Notes: generated by a model from the letters alone, not told the origin. Positions 25,446 to 35,942 are shown, counted from the stretch's first letter. The stretch is 64,000 nucleotides of DNA from Algoriphagus formosus (GCF_002807035.1 NZ_NIUC01000001.1:558001-622000), one strand, 5' to 3'. Numbers and translations: made by a program.

Positions 25446-26294
25446 ATGAAAAAATTTAGCTTGATATTCTTTTTGGCAGTTTTTACTGCTTTGGAGAGTT
25501 CTTTTGCCCAACAACTTCAAATGCCACAGGCCTCCCCTTCGGCAAGTATTTCCCAAAAGGTAGGTCTCACTGACGTACAGGTCATCTATTCAAGACCAAG
25601 TACAAGAGGAAGAAAGATATTCGGTGAATTAGTGCCTTACGGGCAAGTATGGCGCACAGGAGCCAATTCGGCTACCACCTTGGACTTTTCTACAGACGTC
25701 ATGATTGACGGAAAGACTGTACCAGCTGGCAAATATGCACTTTACACTATCCCAGGTAAAAATGAATGGACCATTGTCTTATCTAAAAACACTGATCTTT
25801 GGGGCGCCATTGGTTATTCGGATGCCGATGATTTGTTGCGATTTACGGTCTCGCCAAATAAGCTGAGTCGAAAGTACGAAACCTTCGAAATCAGCTTCAA
25901 TAATATGACTGACAATGCTGCTGAACTTTCTATGAAGTGGGAAAACACCCGAGTGGATTTCCGGATTTCTACAGAAGTCGATCCAATTGTGATGGCTCAG
26001 ATTCAGGAAATGGTCATCGATACGAAGACGGAAAATCCAAGCTTACTTTACGCTTCCGCCAATTATTACTACAACAATAACAAGGATCTTAATCAAGCAT
26101 ATGAATGGATTAAAGCTTCCACAACTTCTGATCCGAAGTACTGGACCATGCACCTGAAAGCTAAAATTGAAGTGGCTTTGGGCAAAAACTCAGAAGCGTT
26201 AGCCTCAGCTAAAGAATCCATGAAACTAGCGGAAGAAGCTAAAAATCCAGATTACATAGCTTTGAATGAAAGATTGATGAAGTCGATCAAATAA
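25446..26294 (+). CDS. DUF2911 domain protein with C-terminal TPR-like tail
   Basis: This 282-aa exported protein has a signal peptide ending SFAQ. Residues about 25-175 form a DUF2911 domain, with the family segments VIYSRPSTRGRKIFG, VWRTGANSATTLDFS and AGKYALYTIPGKNEWTIVLSKN. The last 90 residues are helical and TPR-like. DUF2911 proteins are abundant in Bacteroidota; their role is unknown. It is a single plus-strand gene; a (GAAGnnn)4 repeat lies in its 3' region. Confidence 0.88.
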   Translation: MKKFSLIFFLAVFTALESSFAQQLQMPQASPSASISQKVGLTDVQVIYSRPSTRGRKIFGELVPYGQVWRTGANSATTLDFSTDVMIDGKTVPAGKYALYTIPGKNEWTIVLSKNTDLWGAIGYSDADDLLRFTVSPNKLSRKYETFEISFNNMTDNAAELSMKWENTRVDFRISTEVDPIVMAQIQEMVIDTKTENPSLLYASANYYYNNNKDLNQAYEWIKASTTSDPKYWTMHLKAKIEVALGKNSEALASAKESMKLAEEAKNPDYIALNERLMKSIK

Positions 26295-26340
26295 TTTTAA
26301 TTATTCTGTTAAGAGTCAGTTTTCTTTGCCAATCTAGCTG

Positions 26341-26368
26341 GAAGTTCGAAGTATGAAGACCGAAGCTC
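26341..26368 (+). repeat. four perfect GAAGnnn heptads
   Basis: GAAGTTC, GAAGTAT, GAAGACC and GAAGCTC follow each other without gaps. The same period-7 GAAG pattern occurs on the minus strand at 45508-45532. Confidence 0.6.
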
Positions 26369-26453
26369 GCTGAATCTGAACTTCAGGCCTTATTCTAGGT
26401 CAAAAGCTTCTAATACTGAGAGAAAAGTAGATAACCAGATAAAATAAAGAATC

Positions 26454-26490
26454 AAGGCCCTTTCAATCTGGAAGGGCCTTTATTTTTTCA
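26454..26490. terminator. bidirectional terminator between convergent genes
   Basis: AAGGCCCTT (26454-26462) pairs with AAGGGCCTT (26472-26480) around a nine-base loop, followed on the plus strand by TATTTTTT. On the minus strand the hairpin lies just after the symporter stop codon and is followed by a T-rich run. Confidence 0.8.
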
Positions 26491-28180
26491 AGCCCTGAAG
26501 CAGCATAGCAAAGAGCATGACGGAAAGACAACCGATGGCATTGTACCAAAGAAAACCGATGTCCCATACGATTCCGAATAACCCTTCTCCATTTTGAAAA
26601 TGAATTACTAAAATCAAAGCCTGAGAAAGAAGTGCTGCTAAAAACACAGCTAAGCCTTTTACCCATTTCATAAAGAATCCTACCAGGAATATTCCCAAAA
26701 TAGTTCCGTAGAAGAGTGATCCCAATAAGTTTACTGCCTGAATAAGATTCTCGAAAAGTGAGGCATAGATGGCAAAAAAGATCGCCAGAGCACCCCACAA
26801 GGCCGTAAAAAGCTTCGAAGAAATTACATAGTGACCATCTGAAGCTTCCTTTTTGATCGAACGCTTATAAAGATCAATCGTAGTGGTGGAACCAAGCGAA
26901 TTTAACTCGGAGGCACTGGAAGACATAGCAGCCGAAAATATCACCGCAAACAATAATCCGACGATCCCTACGGGTAAATGATCCATCACAAAGCGCATAA
27001 AAACATAATCCGTATCTCGGGTTTCCGCCACTGGATCATTCTTGACAATTAAAGCCTTCACCTCATCTCTGACCGCTTCCTGTTTTTGCTTGATCTGCCC
27101 AAGTGAGGCTTTGACTTGATTTTTTGCGACATCATCTTCCGCATCCACGGCTATCAAAAGCTCCTGATATGCTTGCTTTCCTTCCTCAAACAAGGCGTCA
27201 AACTCTCCCTGAAGGGATTGAAAATCAGAGGCATACTCACTTTCTTGAAGTTTTTCAGTCTGTACCGTATTGAATACTACAGGAGGCTGGTAGAATTGAT
27301 AGAATACAAAGACCATGACTCCTATAAAAAGAATAATGAACTGCATCGGGACTTTCAAAAAGCCATTCATAATGAGCCCCATGCGGCTTTGACTTAAAGT
27401 TTGACCGGAGAGATACCGCTGCACCTGACTTTGATCAGCTCCAAAATAGGACAGAAATAAGAAGACCGCCGCCGTCATTCCTGACCATACATTGTAGCGG
27501 TCGGACGGATCAAACTCCAGGTTGACCAAGTCCAGCTTTTCCATACTCCCAGCGACATGCAAGGCCTCTGTAAATGAGACCGGAAGCATACGAATGACAA
27601 TAATACCTGCCAAAATCATCCCTCCCATCATCACTGCCATTTGCTGTTTTTGCGTGATAGATACGGCAGCTGTACCTCCCGAAACGGTGTAAATAATAAC
27701 GACTACCCCAATGAATACAACGGTCCAAGTCAGATTCCAACCCAAAAGAGTCGAAAGAATAATGGCAGGCGCATAAATAGTAATCCCCGAAGCCAAACCT
27801 CGTTGAATAATGAAAAGTAAGGCTGCTAGCGTCCTAGTCTTTAAGTCAAAGCGGTTTTCCAAATATTCATATGCGGTATAGACTTTCAGCCGATAATAGA
27901 TAGGGATAAACGCAACGGAAATGATAATCATGGCTATGGGCAAGCCAAAGTAAAATTGGATAAAACCCATACCGCTTTCATAAGCTTGTCCCGGCGTACT
28001 AAGGAAAGTAATCGCTGAGGCTTGAGTAGCCATGATAGAAAGCCCAATGGTCCACCAATTCATGGAATTCCTACCGCGTAGGTAAGAATCTAGGCTATTT
28101 TGACCCCTTGTTTTATAGATACCATAGCTTGCAATGGCACCCAGGGTTCCAAAAAGTACAATCCAGTCTAGGCTAGTCAT
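26480..28180 (-). CDS. sodium:solute symporter (SSS family)
   Basis: This 566-aa multi-pass membrane protein has the SSS/SGLT pattern from the start (about 13 helices; WWTIGLSIMATQASAITFLS near 42-61 and the LENRFDLKTRT loop near 109). A charged, helical insertion of about 90 residues (about 305-400, rich in Gln/Glu/Lys) interrupts the membrane region between helices, which is unusual for the family. The start codon overlaps the stop of a 34-codon membrane-peptide gene by ATGA. That small gene follows a PIG-L deacetylase. The substrate may be a sugar or acid released from an amino-sugar conjugate; that is inference. Confidence 0.9.
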   Translation of the reverse strand: MTSLDWIVLFGTLGAIASYGIYKTRGQNSLDSYLRGRNSMNWWTIGLSIMATQASAITFLSTPGQAYESGMGFIQFYFGLPIAMIIISVAFIPIYYRLKVYTAYEYLENRFDLKTRTLAALLFIIQRGLASGITIYAPAIILSTLLGWNLTWTVVFIGVVVIIYTVSGGTAAVSITQKQQMAVMMGGMILAGIIVIRMLPVSFTEALHVAGSMEKLDLVNLEFDPSDRYNVWSGMTAAVFLFLSYFGADQSQVQRYLSGQTLSQSRMGLIMNGFLKVPMQFIILFIGVMVFVFYQFYQPPVVFNTVQTEKLQESEYASDFQSLQGEFDALFEEGKQAYQELLIAVDAEDDVAKNQVKASLGQIKQKQEAVRDEVKALIVKNDPVAETRDTDYVFMRFVMDHLPVGIVGLLFAVIFSAAMSSSASELNSLGSTTTIDLYKRSIKKEASDGHYVISSKLFTALWGALAIFFAIYASLFENLIQAVNLLGSLFYGTILGIFLVGFFMKWVKGLAVFLAALLSQALILVIHFQNGEGLFGIVWDIGFLWYNAIGCLSVMLFAMLLQGLKK

Positions 28181-28281
28181 GAAAAGTGCTGCATCAGGAA
28201 GTAGAAAAAGAAAATCAATACTGCCAGATTAAGCATGAGTCCCCAGTAGAGGCGCTTCCATTTGATATCTTTTTCTTCCAT
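28177..28281 (-). CDS. 34-aa single-helix membrane protein, coupled to the symporter
   Basis: A short frame runs from ATG at 28281 to TGA at 28177-28179. It encodes a charged head (MEEKDIKWKR), one membrane helix (LYWGLMLNLAVLIFFFYFLM) and a short tail (QHFS). The stop overlaps the symporter start as ATGA, and its ATG lies 6 bp after the end of the PIG-L gene, so it fits precisely in the operon. Small one- or two-helix partners are known for some SSS transporters. The frame, position and composition all support a real gene, although it is below usual annotation cut-offs. Confidence 0.75.
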   Translation of the reverse strand: MEEKDIKWKRLYWGLMLNLAVLIFFFYFLMQHFS

Positions 28282-28287
28282 TTGGGT

Positions 28288-30744
28288 TTATTGTTCGATT
28301 AAGTTTACGAATAATTTTACGGCTCCGGGTACTCCAGCAGGCAATTGTCTAAAAAAGGATAGTCCGGTGTAGACATAGTTGCCTTTTCCATAAGCAGCAT
28401 GTATGAGCGAACCAGTCTGGGTGTCCTCTCCCGGATCATTCATATACAATGGTGTCGAGTATTCCTCATCAAGGCTTCCGGCAAAATATAATCCTCGCTC
28501 CTGCACCCACCCTTCAAAGTCACTCGGGGAAATCTTATTCGGGCCAGCCAGAATTGGATGTGTGTAGTCGGCTTCAACCGGAGCAGTTTCTACTGAAACC
28601 CGATCTCTGGTCAGCGAGAAAGGATAGGGACCAAGTTGATTGGTCAGTAATCTACCCGTTGTATTGTATTGTACAATCATATTTCCCCCTGAAAGTACAT
28701 ATCCCATCAATGCTTGCTGGTTTGCTGCAGCCTGAGCATTGGTATTGTAGGCACGAATCCCCATAATTATAGCCTTAAACTGAGCTAAATTATCCAAATC
28801 AAAATCATTGTCTCCAAGCATGGTCACTTGATAGCCTAGAGCTTCCAGGACCTCAGGCACTTCATCTCCAGCGCCAGGCACATAGCCAATTTTACGTCCT
28901 GATATTTCCCAATCCGCTTGAATCCAATCAATAGAAGCTGAAGTGAAAAATGTAAGATTGGGGATATGCTTATAGGTGATTCGGTTTAAAGTCTGATCAA
29001 AACTTTCTGATGAAGTTGTGTAAGTAGCCACTATTCTTCGTTTTCCCACTTGATCAGAAACGAACTCTACTCGATATCTTCGCTGCTTTCTTCCCACTAG
29101 GTCTTCTGATTCTAGTATTCGATATTCACTGGAATTTAAACCCGCAAAACTCAAATCGCCATCTACGATTTTATCTCTAAAATTGACAAAAACCGTTACC
29201 TGTGGCCTTTTTTCATTGATTCCGAAAAGCACTTTCTTCGACAGTTCCAAGTCTATCGATGGAGTAATAATAAATGGCTGTTTTACCTCCCCATCTACGG
29301 GATCATTAAATTTATAGACTAAAGGAGTGCTAATTGTCAACAACTGCCCCCCAATCTCCAAATTCAATGTGGCTTGTATACTCGCATCATTAAATGGCTT
29401 TCCGATCATTTGCTGATCGTCAACCGGATACATAGGGCCTTCTTCGTAATTTTCGAGCCAGTAAGGCTGGGTAAATTCAAAACCTTCGGGAATGGTCAAA
29501 TTAATATCCTGACGGAAAGGCTCATTTGCTGAACTACCATCCCTTTCTACCTTAACTTTTTCTCCCAAAACTTCTACGCCCAATATATTGATGGCTGTAT
29601 TTCCGGGAGAATTAACCACCAAGTCTGTACTGACTGATGCCCCGGGAAAGGCCACTTCCTGATTGGTGACAAATTCTATTTTTGATCCTATTACTTTTAA
29701 AACAATATCATTAATCGACTCTTTTTTCTCATGAAGCCAGAGATCGCTTCCTTCCATTTGATTGATTTGCTCCCTGATTTTTAATAGAGTAGAAAGATTG
29801 TTCGCTGTGGACCGAAAGTCAAAATTTTGAATCAGATCGTTTATTAAGAGTTCTGTTGCTTTACCGTTTTCAAAATGATCCCATCTGTTTTTCACGCCCT
29901 CAAAGGGACTTTGCTCAAACTTTTCTCCTGCAATAAATTGAATATGATCATTTGAAGCCCCAATGTAAGCAGTCGATCCAAAGCCTTGAGACTTATGCAT
30001 GGTTCGGCTATTCGCTGCCATTTGATTGTAGGTTTGACCCAATACGGGATTGTATTCGCCGGTGGGAAACTCATGGTAAATCTCCCCTTCCTGAGCTTCA
30101 AACTCTCCGCGAAAATTATATGCATTCCAAAATATCCGCTTCGCTGACCAAGGTTTCACATACTCAAGTTGCTCAGGGAAAGCATTTGGGTCTCCAGATA
30201 TTGCAAAAGCTTCTTCGGCTAAAATTGCTGAGGTGGTATGATGCCCGTGAGTTACACCAGGAATGGTATTGAATCGAGTAATGATAATATCTGGCTGAAA
30301 CTTTCTAATCACCCACACCACATCTGAAAGAATAGTTTCTTTATCCCAGTTTTGGAGGGTTTCACTAGGATTTTTACTGTAGCCAAAATCCTTTGCTCGG
30401 GTAAAATACTGAACTCCCCCATCTGTCATTCTAGCTTGCAAAAGCTCTTGAGTTCTGATTTGGCCCAAACCGATTCCTAGTTCTGGTCCAATGAGATTTT
30501 GCCCACCATCACCTCGAGTCAAACTCAAGTAAGCTACTCGGGCTTTTGTATCGTTAGCCAAATAGGCAATCAGCCGGGTATTTTCGTCATCCGGATGAGC
30601 TGCGACATAAAGCACTCGCTTGGTCTCTTCCAATTTCAGGAGCTCATGATATAACTCTGATGAAGACAAGGACTGAGCGAACAATGGAAAATTAAGCCCT
30701 AAAAAAACCAATATAATCGGCAGGAAGAAACGTAGTTTTTTCAT
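28288..30744 (-). CDS. exported PIG-L/LmbE-family deacetylase (large)
   Basis: This 818-aa protein has a signal peptide ending LFAQ. The N-terminal PIG-L/LmbE domain (about 40-290) has the zinc-site motif AAHPDDE (48-54) and a second His cluster in GVTHGHHTTSAIL (about 165-177). A Gly-rich TRGDGGQN lies between. The remaining 500 residues are beta-sandwich modules followed by a C-terminal flavodoxin/ThuA-like domain (MGIRAYNTNAQA and LSGGNMIVQYNTTGRL). PIG-L enzymes remove acetyl groups from GlcNAc-type sugars. It heads an operon with a small membrane peptide and an SSS symporter. Confidence 0.9.
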   Translation of the reverse strand: MKKLRFFLPIILVFLGLNFPLFAQSLSSSELYHELLKLEETKRVLYVAAHPDDENTRLIAYLANDTKARVAYLSLTRGDGGQNLIGPELGIGLGQIRTQELLQARMTDGGVQYFTRAKDFGYSKNPSETLQNWDKETILSDVVWVIRKFQPDIIITRFNTIPGVTHGHHTTSAILAEEAFAISGDPNAFPEQLEYVKPWSAKRIFWNAYNFRGEFEAQEGEIYHEFPTGEYNPVLGQTYNQMAANSRTMHKSQGFGSTAYIGASNDHIQFIAGEKFEQSPFEGVKNRWDHFENGKATELLINDLIQNFDFRSTANNLSTLLKIREQINQMEGSDLWLHEKKESINDIVLKVIGSKIEFVTNQEVAFPGASVSTDLVVNSPGNTAINILGVEVLGEKVKVERDGSSANEPFRQDINLTIPEGFEFTQPYWLENYEEGPMYPVDDQQMIGKPFNDASIQATLNLEIGGQLLTISTPLVYKFNDPVDGEVKQPFIITPSIDLELSKKVLFGINEKRPQVTVFVNFRDKIVDGDLSFAGLNSSEYRILESEDLVGRKQRRYRVEFVSDQVGKRRIVATYTTSSESFDQTLNRITYKHIPNLTFFTSASIDWIQADWEISGRKIGYVPGAGDEVPEVLEALGYQVTMLGDNDFDLDNLAQFKAIIMGIRAYNTNAQAAANQQALMGYVLSGGNMIVQYNTTGRLLTNQLGPYPFSLTRDRVSVETAPVEADYTHPILAGPNKISPSDFEGWVQERGLYFAGSLDEEYSTPLYMNDPGEDTQTGSLIHAAYGKGNYVYTGLSFFRQLPAGVPGAVKLFVNLIEQ

Positions 30745-30921
30745 CTGTTTACTTTTTGACTTCTAATTGCCAGATGGAATCTTTGACAATTAAAATAATC
30801 ATATCTATATGTCTTTAATGATGATTTTAATCGTGTCGATTTCATGTATTTCCTTAAATCAAATTCCAAACTAGTATTAGCTATGGGGAATAAAAAACAA
30901 AATTTGATAGGTGGGTCTCTT

Positions 30922-32082
30922 TTATTGTTTTCTTAAAAATCGGTAACCCAAAGTAAATTCAAAAAAGTCAGCTTTGATTCTATGGGCTTTAATTTGAGCT
31001 CCAAATTGTAGATTTTCAGACATCAAATATCTAAGCCCTATTCGCTCGTAATAGATTGTTGATTCTTGGTTTTCACGGTTTCTATGGAGATAAAATCCTA
31101 ATCCCACCGGGGCATAGAGTCTTTCTGTAAGTTTCCACTCCCAAGCTCCTGCTATTGCTACACTGGTTTGATCCCAAAATCCCACATCGGGATTACCTGA
31201 TCGTTCTGACAGACCTGGAGCAAAAAAGACATCTAAGCCCACCCCATATCGATATTTGTAATTTTTGTCCCAAATATAGCTCAGGTTAAAACCACCTCTG
31301 AAGTAGGTCTCCTCTCCGATCTCGTAATTCTTAGAGCCAGTGTAAAGCATAAAATTCCAGTACCCTTTTTCGAAAAGAATGGGGCGGTCTCGAAGAAAAG
31401 CTTCTTCTGGTTTTACTTGGCTTGGCTGAAAATTATACCGCAAACCTATCGATACAGGAACTAAATTAATCCCCGCGTTGGGCTTTCTGGTAGAGCCATT
31501 TGAAAAGTGCTTTAACCCAACCATTGAAAAAAGCTGAAATCGATCGGAAAGTGTATAGTTAGCTTTTGCTCCAAAATGTATGTAGCTGTTCAATTCGGAG
31601 CCTATAAATTGGTTGATCGGGTTATCCAAAGAGTCGTATGGATTAAGATTGAACCCCAAACCCAAATGAGCAAAGTAGGAAAAATTAAACCTCTTATCCT
31701 GAGAAAAAGGTCTGAACGGCATATCAAAAAACCAATAGACTCCCATCGGTCTGCCGATTTCAGATTGATAGGGTAGTGTGGAAGATACCCCAATCCCAAA
31801 AATTGGGTTTCTGTATAGATCTCCCATAAAGGTTTTGTTTTGACGCCATCCAAAACGAAAATCAAAAGCAGTGTAGGAAACCAAATCAATCAACTCATCA
31901 GCCCAAGGATCCCCATTACTGATGAAGGGACCGGATTCTATCGATAGCTCAATAATCTTATCATATTTTTCCTGTGAAAAAGCTTGAAAAGGGACCAAAC
32001 TTAGGCTCAAAAAAATAACCACTATCAGACAAGCATGCCTAATATTCAAAAACAGACTACTGAAAAAATAAGCTAGTCTCAT
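30922..32082 (-). CDS. PagL-like lipid A deacylase (acyloxyacyl hydrolase family)
   Basis: This 386-aa protein has a signal peptide ending AFSQ and an outer-membrane beta-barrel pattern. The segment KHFSNGSTRKPNAGINLVPV is the PagL signature: the catalytic His and Ser are the H and S of HFSN. PagL removes the 3-O acyl chain of lipid A. The protein is much longer than classical PagL (about 170 aa), with a second barrel-like half after residue 230, as is common in Bacteroidota homologues. It stands alone on the minus strand. Confidence 0.78.
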   Translation of the reverse strand: MRLAYFFSSLFLNIRHACLIVVIFLSLSLVPFQAFSQEKYDKIIELSIESGPFISNGDPWADELIDLVSYTAFDFRFGWRQNKTFMGDLYRNPIFGIGVSSTLPYQSEIGRPMGVYWFFDMPFRPFSQDKRFNFSYFAHLGLGFNLNPYDSLDNPINQFIGSELNSYIHFGAKANYTLSDRFQLFSMVGLKHFSNGSTRKPNAGINLVPVSIGLRYNFQPSQVKPEEAFLRDRPILFEKGYWNFMLYTGSKNYEIGEETYFRGGFNLSYIWDKNYKYRYGVGLDVFFAPGLSERSGNPDVGFWDQTSVAIAGAWEWKLTERLYAPVGLGFYLHRNRENQESTIYYERIGLRYLMSENLQFGAQIKAHRIKADFFEFTLGYRFLRKQ

Positions 32083-32134
32083 AAAGTGAAGGATTAACGA
32101 AATGTCAAATCAATAAAACGAATATAATGAAAAC

Positions 32135-32162
32135 AAAAAAGCTGCCAAATGGCAGCTTTTTT
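32135..32162 (-). terminator. intrinsic terminator of the gyrA-TPR transcript
   Basis: The 12-bp arms (AAAAAAGCTGCC, 32135-32146, and GGCAGCTTTTTT, 32151-32162) close on an AAAT loop. It lies 21 bp after the stop of the TPR gene at 32184 on the minus strand, and is symmetrical enough to work in both directions. Confidence 0.85.
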
Positions 32163-32183
32163 AGGTACTTGAGATTCTTCAAA

Positions 32184-33392
32184 TTATCCTTCCATCCAGT
32201 TAGGACCGAGAAGTTCAATTAGTTTTTTGTTATACTCTTCGGCTTTAGCGTCATTTTTCAAGCGAGTGTGAATCTGGAAAAGAATTTCCATGATACCTGT
32301 ATCCTCAGGCTTGATTTCAAGAGCGCTTTCGAAGTAAGTAACTGCATCAGCATAGTATCCGTTTGCTTCTTTGCCCATAGACTCAGAACGCTTTTCCCAC
32401 TCCTCGTCAGATAAATTATTCAATTCACTAAGAGTTTCTCTCGCCTTTTCGATTAGTAATGCAGCAGCATAGTAGTTACCTTCAAAGAATTGTGGATCAA
32501 CCTCTACTGACTTTTTGTAGTCGGCAAGTGCACCTTCCATATCACCTGCTTGCTCTTTTAGATATCCAGATCTTAGCAATAAAGCGGTATTGTTTGGATC
32601 GCTTTCAAGAGCTGTTTTGATTTGAGCCATTGCTTCATCCATTTTGTTTAGCTGAAGCAAAAGTTGGATTTCGTAAGTAGAAAGGTCCTTATCTGAAGGA
32701 TACTCTTCTTTTGCTCTTGTTACCATTGCATAAGCAGCTTCAGGGTCTTTGTCTTCAGTAGACAAAATCTGAATCATGAAATAATATGCATTTAGCTTGT
32801 TGTATCCTTCGATATCAAGCAAAGTAGAGAAGTGTCTTTTAGCATCTTCAGTTCTTCCAAGATCATTTGCAAGGAATCCTGCATTGTAATGGATAGTAGT
32901 GTCTGTCGGGTCAATTTCACCAGCCAAGTTGAAAAACTCATAAGCCATTTCATAGTCTTCCTCATTGTATTGAGTAATCGCCTTGTCAAATGCTACGTTT
33001 TTCAATTTGTTCACTGAATTAGGACGCAAATTCTCAGGTGCTCCAGGGATATCTTCTTCGAAAATATCTTTTCCTACACCTGAAGTTTTATCTCCATCGC
33101 CCATTTCAAAGGCTTTCATGAAAGACTCATAGGAGTTGTTACCTACTTGAAGATTTTCCATGGTATTGGAAGAGTCAGTAGCGAACATTCCTAATTGAAT
33201 CTGAGCTTTCAACAAAGTGGTCTCAGGATCTGAACCAGTTTCTGGATCCTGAAGAGCTGTTTCTACTTCAGATAGAGCAGTGGCATAGTCTCCATTTTTA
33301 AAGTTTTTTTCAGCTGAACGTACTACCTTTTTTTGTCCAAAGGCTAGGGTCGTTGCGCCGACCAAAACCATTGATAGAATTAGCTTTTTCAT
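32184..33392 (-). CDS. exported TPR-repeat protein
   Basis: This 402-aa protein has a signal peptide (cleavage after LAFGQ, about residue 19). TPR units are spread along the length (FKNGDYATALSEVETAL, YEFFNLAGEIDPTDTTIHYNAGF, LLRSGYLKEQAGDMEGALADYKKSV, YFESALEIKPEDTGIMEIL). Residues 70-125 are a low-similarity insertion. It is likely a periplasmic scaffold. It begins 27 bp after gyrA on the same strand and has a terminator downstream, so it is probably co-transcribed with gyrA. Confidence 0.88.
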   Translation of the reverse strand: MKKLILSMVLVGATTLAFGQKKVVRSAEKNFKNGDYATALSEVETALQDPETGSDPETTLLKAQIQLGMFATDSSNTMENLQVGNNSYESFMKAFEMGDGDKTSGVGKDIFEEDIPGAPENLRPNSVNKLKNVAFDKAITQYNEEDYEMAYEFFNLAGEIDPTDTTIHYNAGFLANDLGRTEDAKRHFSTLLDIEGYNKLNAYYFMIQILSTEDKDPEAAYAMVTRAKEEYPSDKDLSTYEIQLLLQLNKMDEAMAQIKTALESDPNNTALLLRSGYLKEQAGDMEGALADYKKSVEVDPQFFEGNYYAAALLIEKARETLSELNNLSDEEWEKRSESMGKEANGYYADAVTYFESALEIKPEDTGIMEILFQIHTRLKNDAKAEEYNKKLIELLGPNWMEG

Positions 33393-33419
33393 TCTTGGCG
33401 TTTATCTTATTTTGGTTGA

Positions 33420-35942
33420 TTATTCTTTTGTTTCATTTGGATTCTCTTCAGAATCTGGTGCAATTTCTGAAGAATTTAGATTTTCTTCATCTTCTTCTTT
33501 GGAAATTTTTTCAACGGATGAAATCTCATCTCCTTCAGAAATCTTGATCAATCTCACTCCCTGTGTGGCTCTTCCCATAATTCGAAGTCCATCCACAGAG
33601 ATCCGGATGGTAATACCAGACTTATTGATGATCATCAAATCATCGGTATCGACAACTTGTTTTATTGCAACAAGCGCTCCGGTTTTTTCGGTGGTGTTCA
33701 TGGCTTTCACACCTTTTCCACCTCGATTTGTGATGCGATATTCCTCAAGGAATGACCTTTTGCCATATCCTTTTTCCGAAACTACAAGTAGAGTCGCATT
33801 TTCCTCAGATGCACATACCATGCCAACGACATAGTCATTCACATCATTTAAGGTTATGGCTTTTACTCCTGTGGCTGTTCGACCCATTGGCCTTACTGCA
33901 GACTCATGGAAGTGAATAGCACGACCTGATTTTGCAGCTATCACAATATGCTGATCACCATTCGTCATGTCTACATTTACCAGTTGATCATCCTCCCGAA
34001 TGTTCAGAGCTATGATTCCATTGGTACGAGGTCTACTATATTGCTCCAGAGTAGTCTTCTTGATAATACCTTTTTTGGTCACCATGATCAAGAAGTGATT
34101 ATTGATGTAATCTTGATCATTGAGGTCATTTACCTGAATAATTGCTCTAATTCGATCATCGGAAGCAATATTGATCAAGTTTTGGATAGGTCTTCCCTTC
34201 GAAGTCTTTCCGCCTTCAGGGATGGCATAGGTTTTCAACCAGAACAATTTACCCTGATCAGTGAAAATCAATAGGTAATTGTGAGTAGAGGCTGTGAAAA
34301 GATACTCGGTGAAATCGTCCTCTTTGGTACTGACTCCTCTTGAACCTACTCCTCCTCTACCCTGTGTTCTGTACTCGGTCAAGGCGGTTCGCTTGATGTA
34401 TCCCTGATGAGAAACAGTGATTATCACTTCCTCATTTGGGATCATATCTTCATAGCTGAAATCTTCAGCATTATGCTCGATTTCTGTACGACGGTCATCA
34501 CCATATCGATCACGCATTTCGGTGAGTTCGGTTTTGATGATATCCATTCGCTTATCTTCATTCGCAAGGATATCCTTTAGCTCCTCGATCAATGCCATGA
34601 TCTCCTGATATTCCTGAACGATCTTATCACGTTCCATACCAGTAAGACGCTGCAGACGCATATCAAGAATAGCTCTCGCCTGAATCTCAGTCAATTCAAA
34701 ACGCTCCATCAAACCATTTCTAGCTGTCTCTGGATCTACTGAGTTACGGATTAGGGCAATTACTTCGTCCAAATTATCCAAAGCAATCAGATAACCTTGT
34801 AAAATATGAGCTCGCTTTTCAGCTTCTTTAAGTTCATATTCCGTTCTTCTCACCACTACTTCATGTCTGTGACTGACATAGTGTACAATGAGATCCTTCA
34901 GGTTAAGCGTTTGTGGCCTGCCTTTTACAAGTGCCACATTATTGACTGAGAATGAGGTTTGTAGCTGTGTATGCTTATACAAGTTGTTTAGAACAACATT
35001 TGAAATCGCATCACGCTTCAATTCATATACAATGCGCATCCCAGATCGGTCAGACTCATCCCGGATCGCAGAGATACCATCAATCTTTTTCTCATTGATC
35101 AAGGCAGCAGTTTTTTCTACCATGCTAGCCTTATTGACCATGTATGGAATCTCCGTGATGACAATCATCTCCCGGTTTCCATTATCCTTCGTTTCAATAC
35201 TGGCTTTTCCTCTGACTACTACTCTTCCACGCCCAGTTTCGAAAGCAGCTTTGACTCCATTGTATCCATAGATAATTCCTCCTGTAGGAAAATCAGGAGC
35301 GGTGATATACTCCATCAGTTCTGGGATGGTAATCTCTCTATTATCGATGTAGGCAATAATGCCATTGATCACCTCTGTCAGATTGTGAGGAGCCATGTTT
35401 GTGGCCATACCTACAGCAATTCCAGATGCTCCATTCAAGAGCAATGCAGGAACCTTTGCAGGTAACACTACCGGCTCTTTCAAAGAGTCATCAAAGTTGA
35501 ATTGGAAATCAACAGTGTCTTTATTGATATCAACAAGAAGCTCTTCGGCTATTCTTTTTAGCCTTGCCTCTGTATATCGCATAGCCGCAGGGTTGTCACC
35601 ATCGATGGATCCAAAGTTACCCTGACCATCTACCAATTGGTATCGAAGTGACCAAGGCTGCGCCATTCGAACCATGGTATCATAGACAGCAGAGTCACCA
35701 TGAGGGTGATATTTACCAAGCACCTCACCGACAATTCTAGCGGACTTTTTATAGGGTTTATTATGAAGAACTCCGAGCTCTTGCATTCCGTAAAGAATAC
35801 GGCGATGAACTGGCTTCATTCCGTCTCGGACATCTGGCAACGCTCTTGAAACAATAACCGACATCGAATAATCGATGTAGGCACCACGCATTTCCTCCTC
35901 AATATTGATAGGAATAATATTCTCGTTTTCTCCTTGGGCCAT
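33420..35942 (-). CDS. gyrA: DNA gyrase subunit A
   Basis: This 840-aa type II topoisomerase subunit cuts and rejoins DNA during supercoiling. The N terminus has [17 protein letters not shown]; the catalytic Tyr is in [10 protein letters not shown] (about residue 122). The GyrA box appears as QGRGGVG (about residue 540), which identifies gyrase A rather than ParC. The quinolone-determining segment [17 protein letters not shown] keeps Ser and Asp at the positions altered in resistant strains. The C-terminal tail is very acidic. The start ATG is at 35942. Confidence 0.98.
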   Translation of the reverse strand: MAQGENENIIPINIEEEMRGAYIDYSMSVIVSRALPDVRDGMKPVHRRILYGMQELGVLHNKPYKKSARIVGEVLGKYHPHGDSAVYDTMVRMAQPWSLRYQLVDGQGNFGSIDGDNPAAMRYTEARLKRIAEELLVDINKDTVDFQFNFDDSLKEPVVLPAKVPALLLNGASGIAVGMATNMAPHNLTEVINGIIAYIDNREITIPELMEYITAPDFPTGGIIYGYNGVKAAFETGRGRVVVRGKASIETKDNGNREMIVITEIPYMVNKASMVEKTAALINEKKIDGISAIRDESDRSGMRIVYELKRDAISNVVLNNLYKHTQLQTSFSVNNVALVKGRPQTLNLKDLIVHYVSHRHEVVVRRTEYELKEAEKRAHILQGYLIALDNLDEVIALIRNSVDPETARNGLMERFELTEIQARAILDMRLQRLTGMERDKIVQEYQEIMALIEELKDILANEDKRMDIIKTELTEMRDRYGDDRRTEIEHNAEDFSYEDMIPNEEVIITVSHQGYIKRTALTEYRTQGRGGVGSRGVSTKEDDFTEYLFTASTHNYLLIFTDQGKLFWLKTYAIPEGGKTSKGRPIQNLINIASDDRIRAIIQVNDLNDQDYINNHFLIMVTKKGIIKKTTLEQYSRPRTNGIIALNIREDDQLVNVDMTNGDQHIVIAAKSGRAIHFHESAVRPMGRTATGVKAITLNDVNDYVVGMVCASEENATLLVVSEKGYGKRSFLEEYRITNRGGKGVKAMNTTEKTGALVAIKQVVDTDDLMIINKSGITIRISVDGLRIMGRATQGVRLIKISEGDEISSVEKISKEEDEENLNSSEIAPDSEENPNETKE

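Noticed and set aside
33412..33834. 140-codon plus-strand frame over the gyrA end
   Set aside because: Ser/Phe-rich shadow of gyrA with no independent support.
33420..35942. ParC (topoisomerase IV) rather than GyrA
   Set aside because: A GyrA-box-like QGRGGVG and a full C-terminal wheel domain are present.
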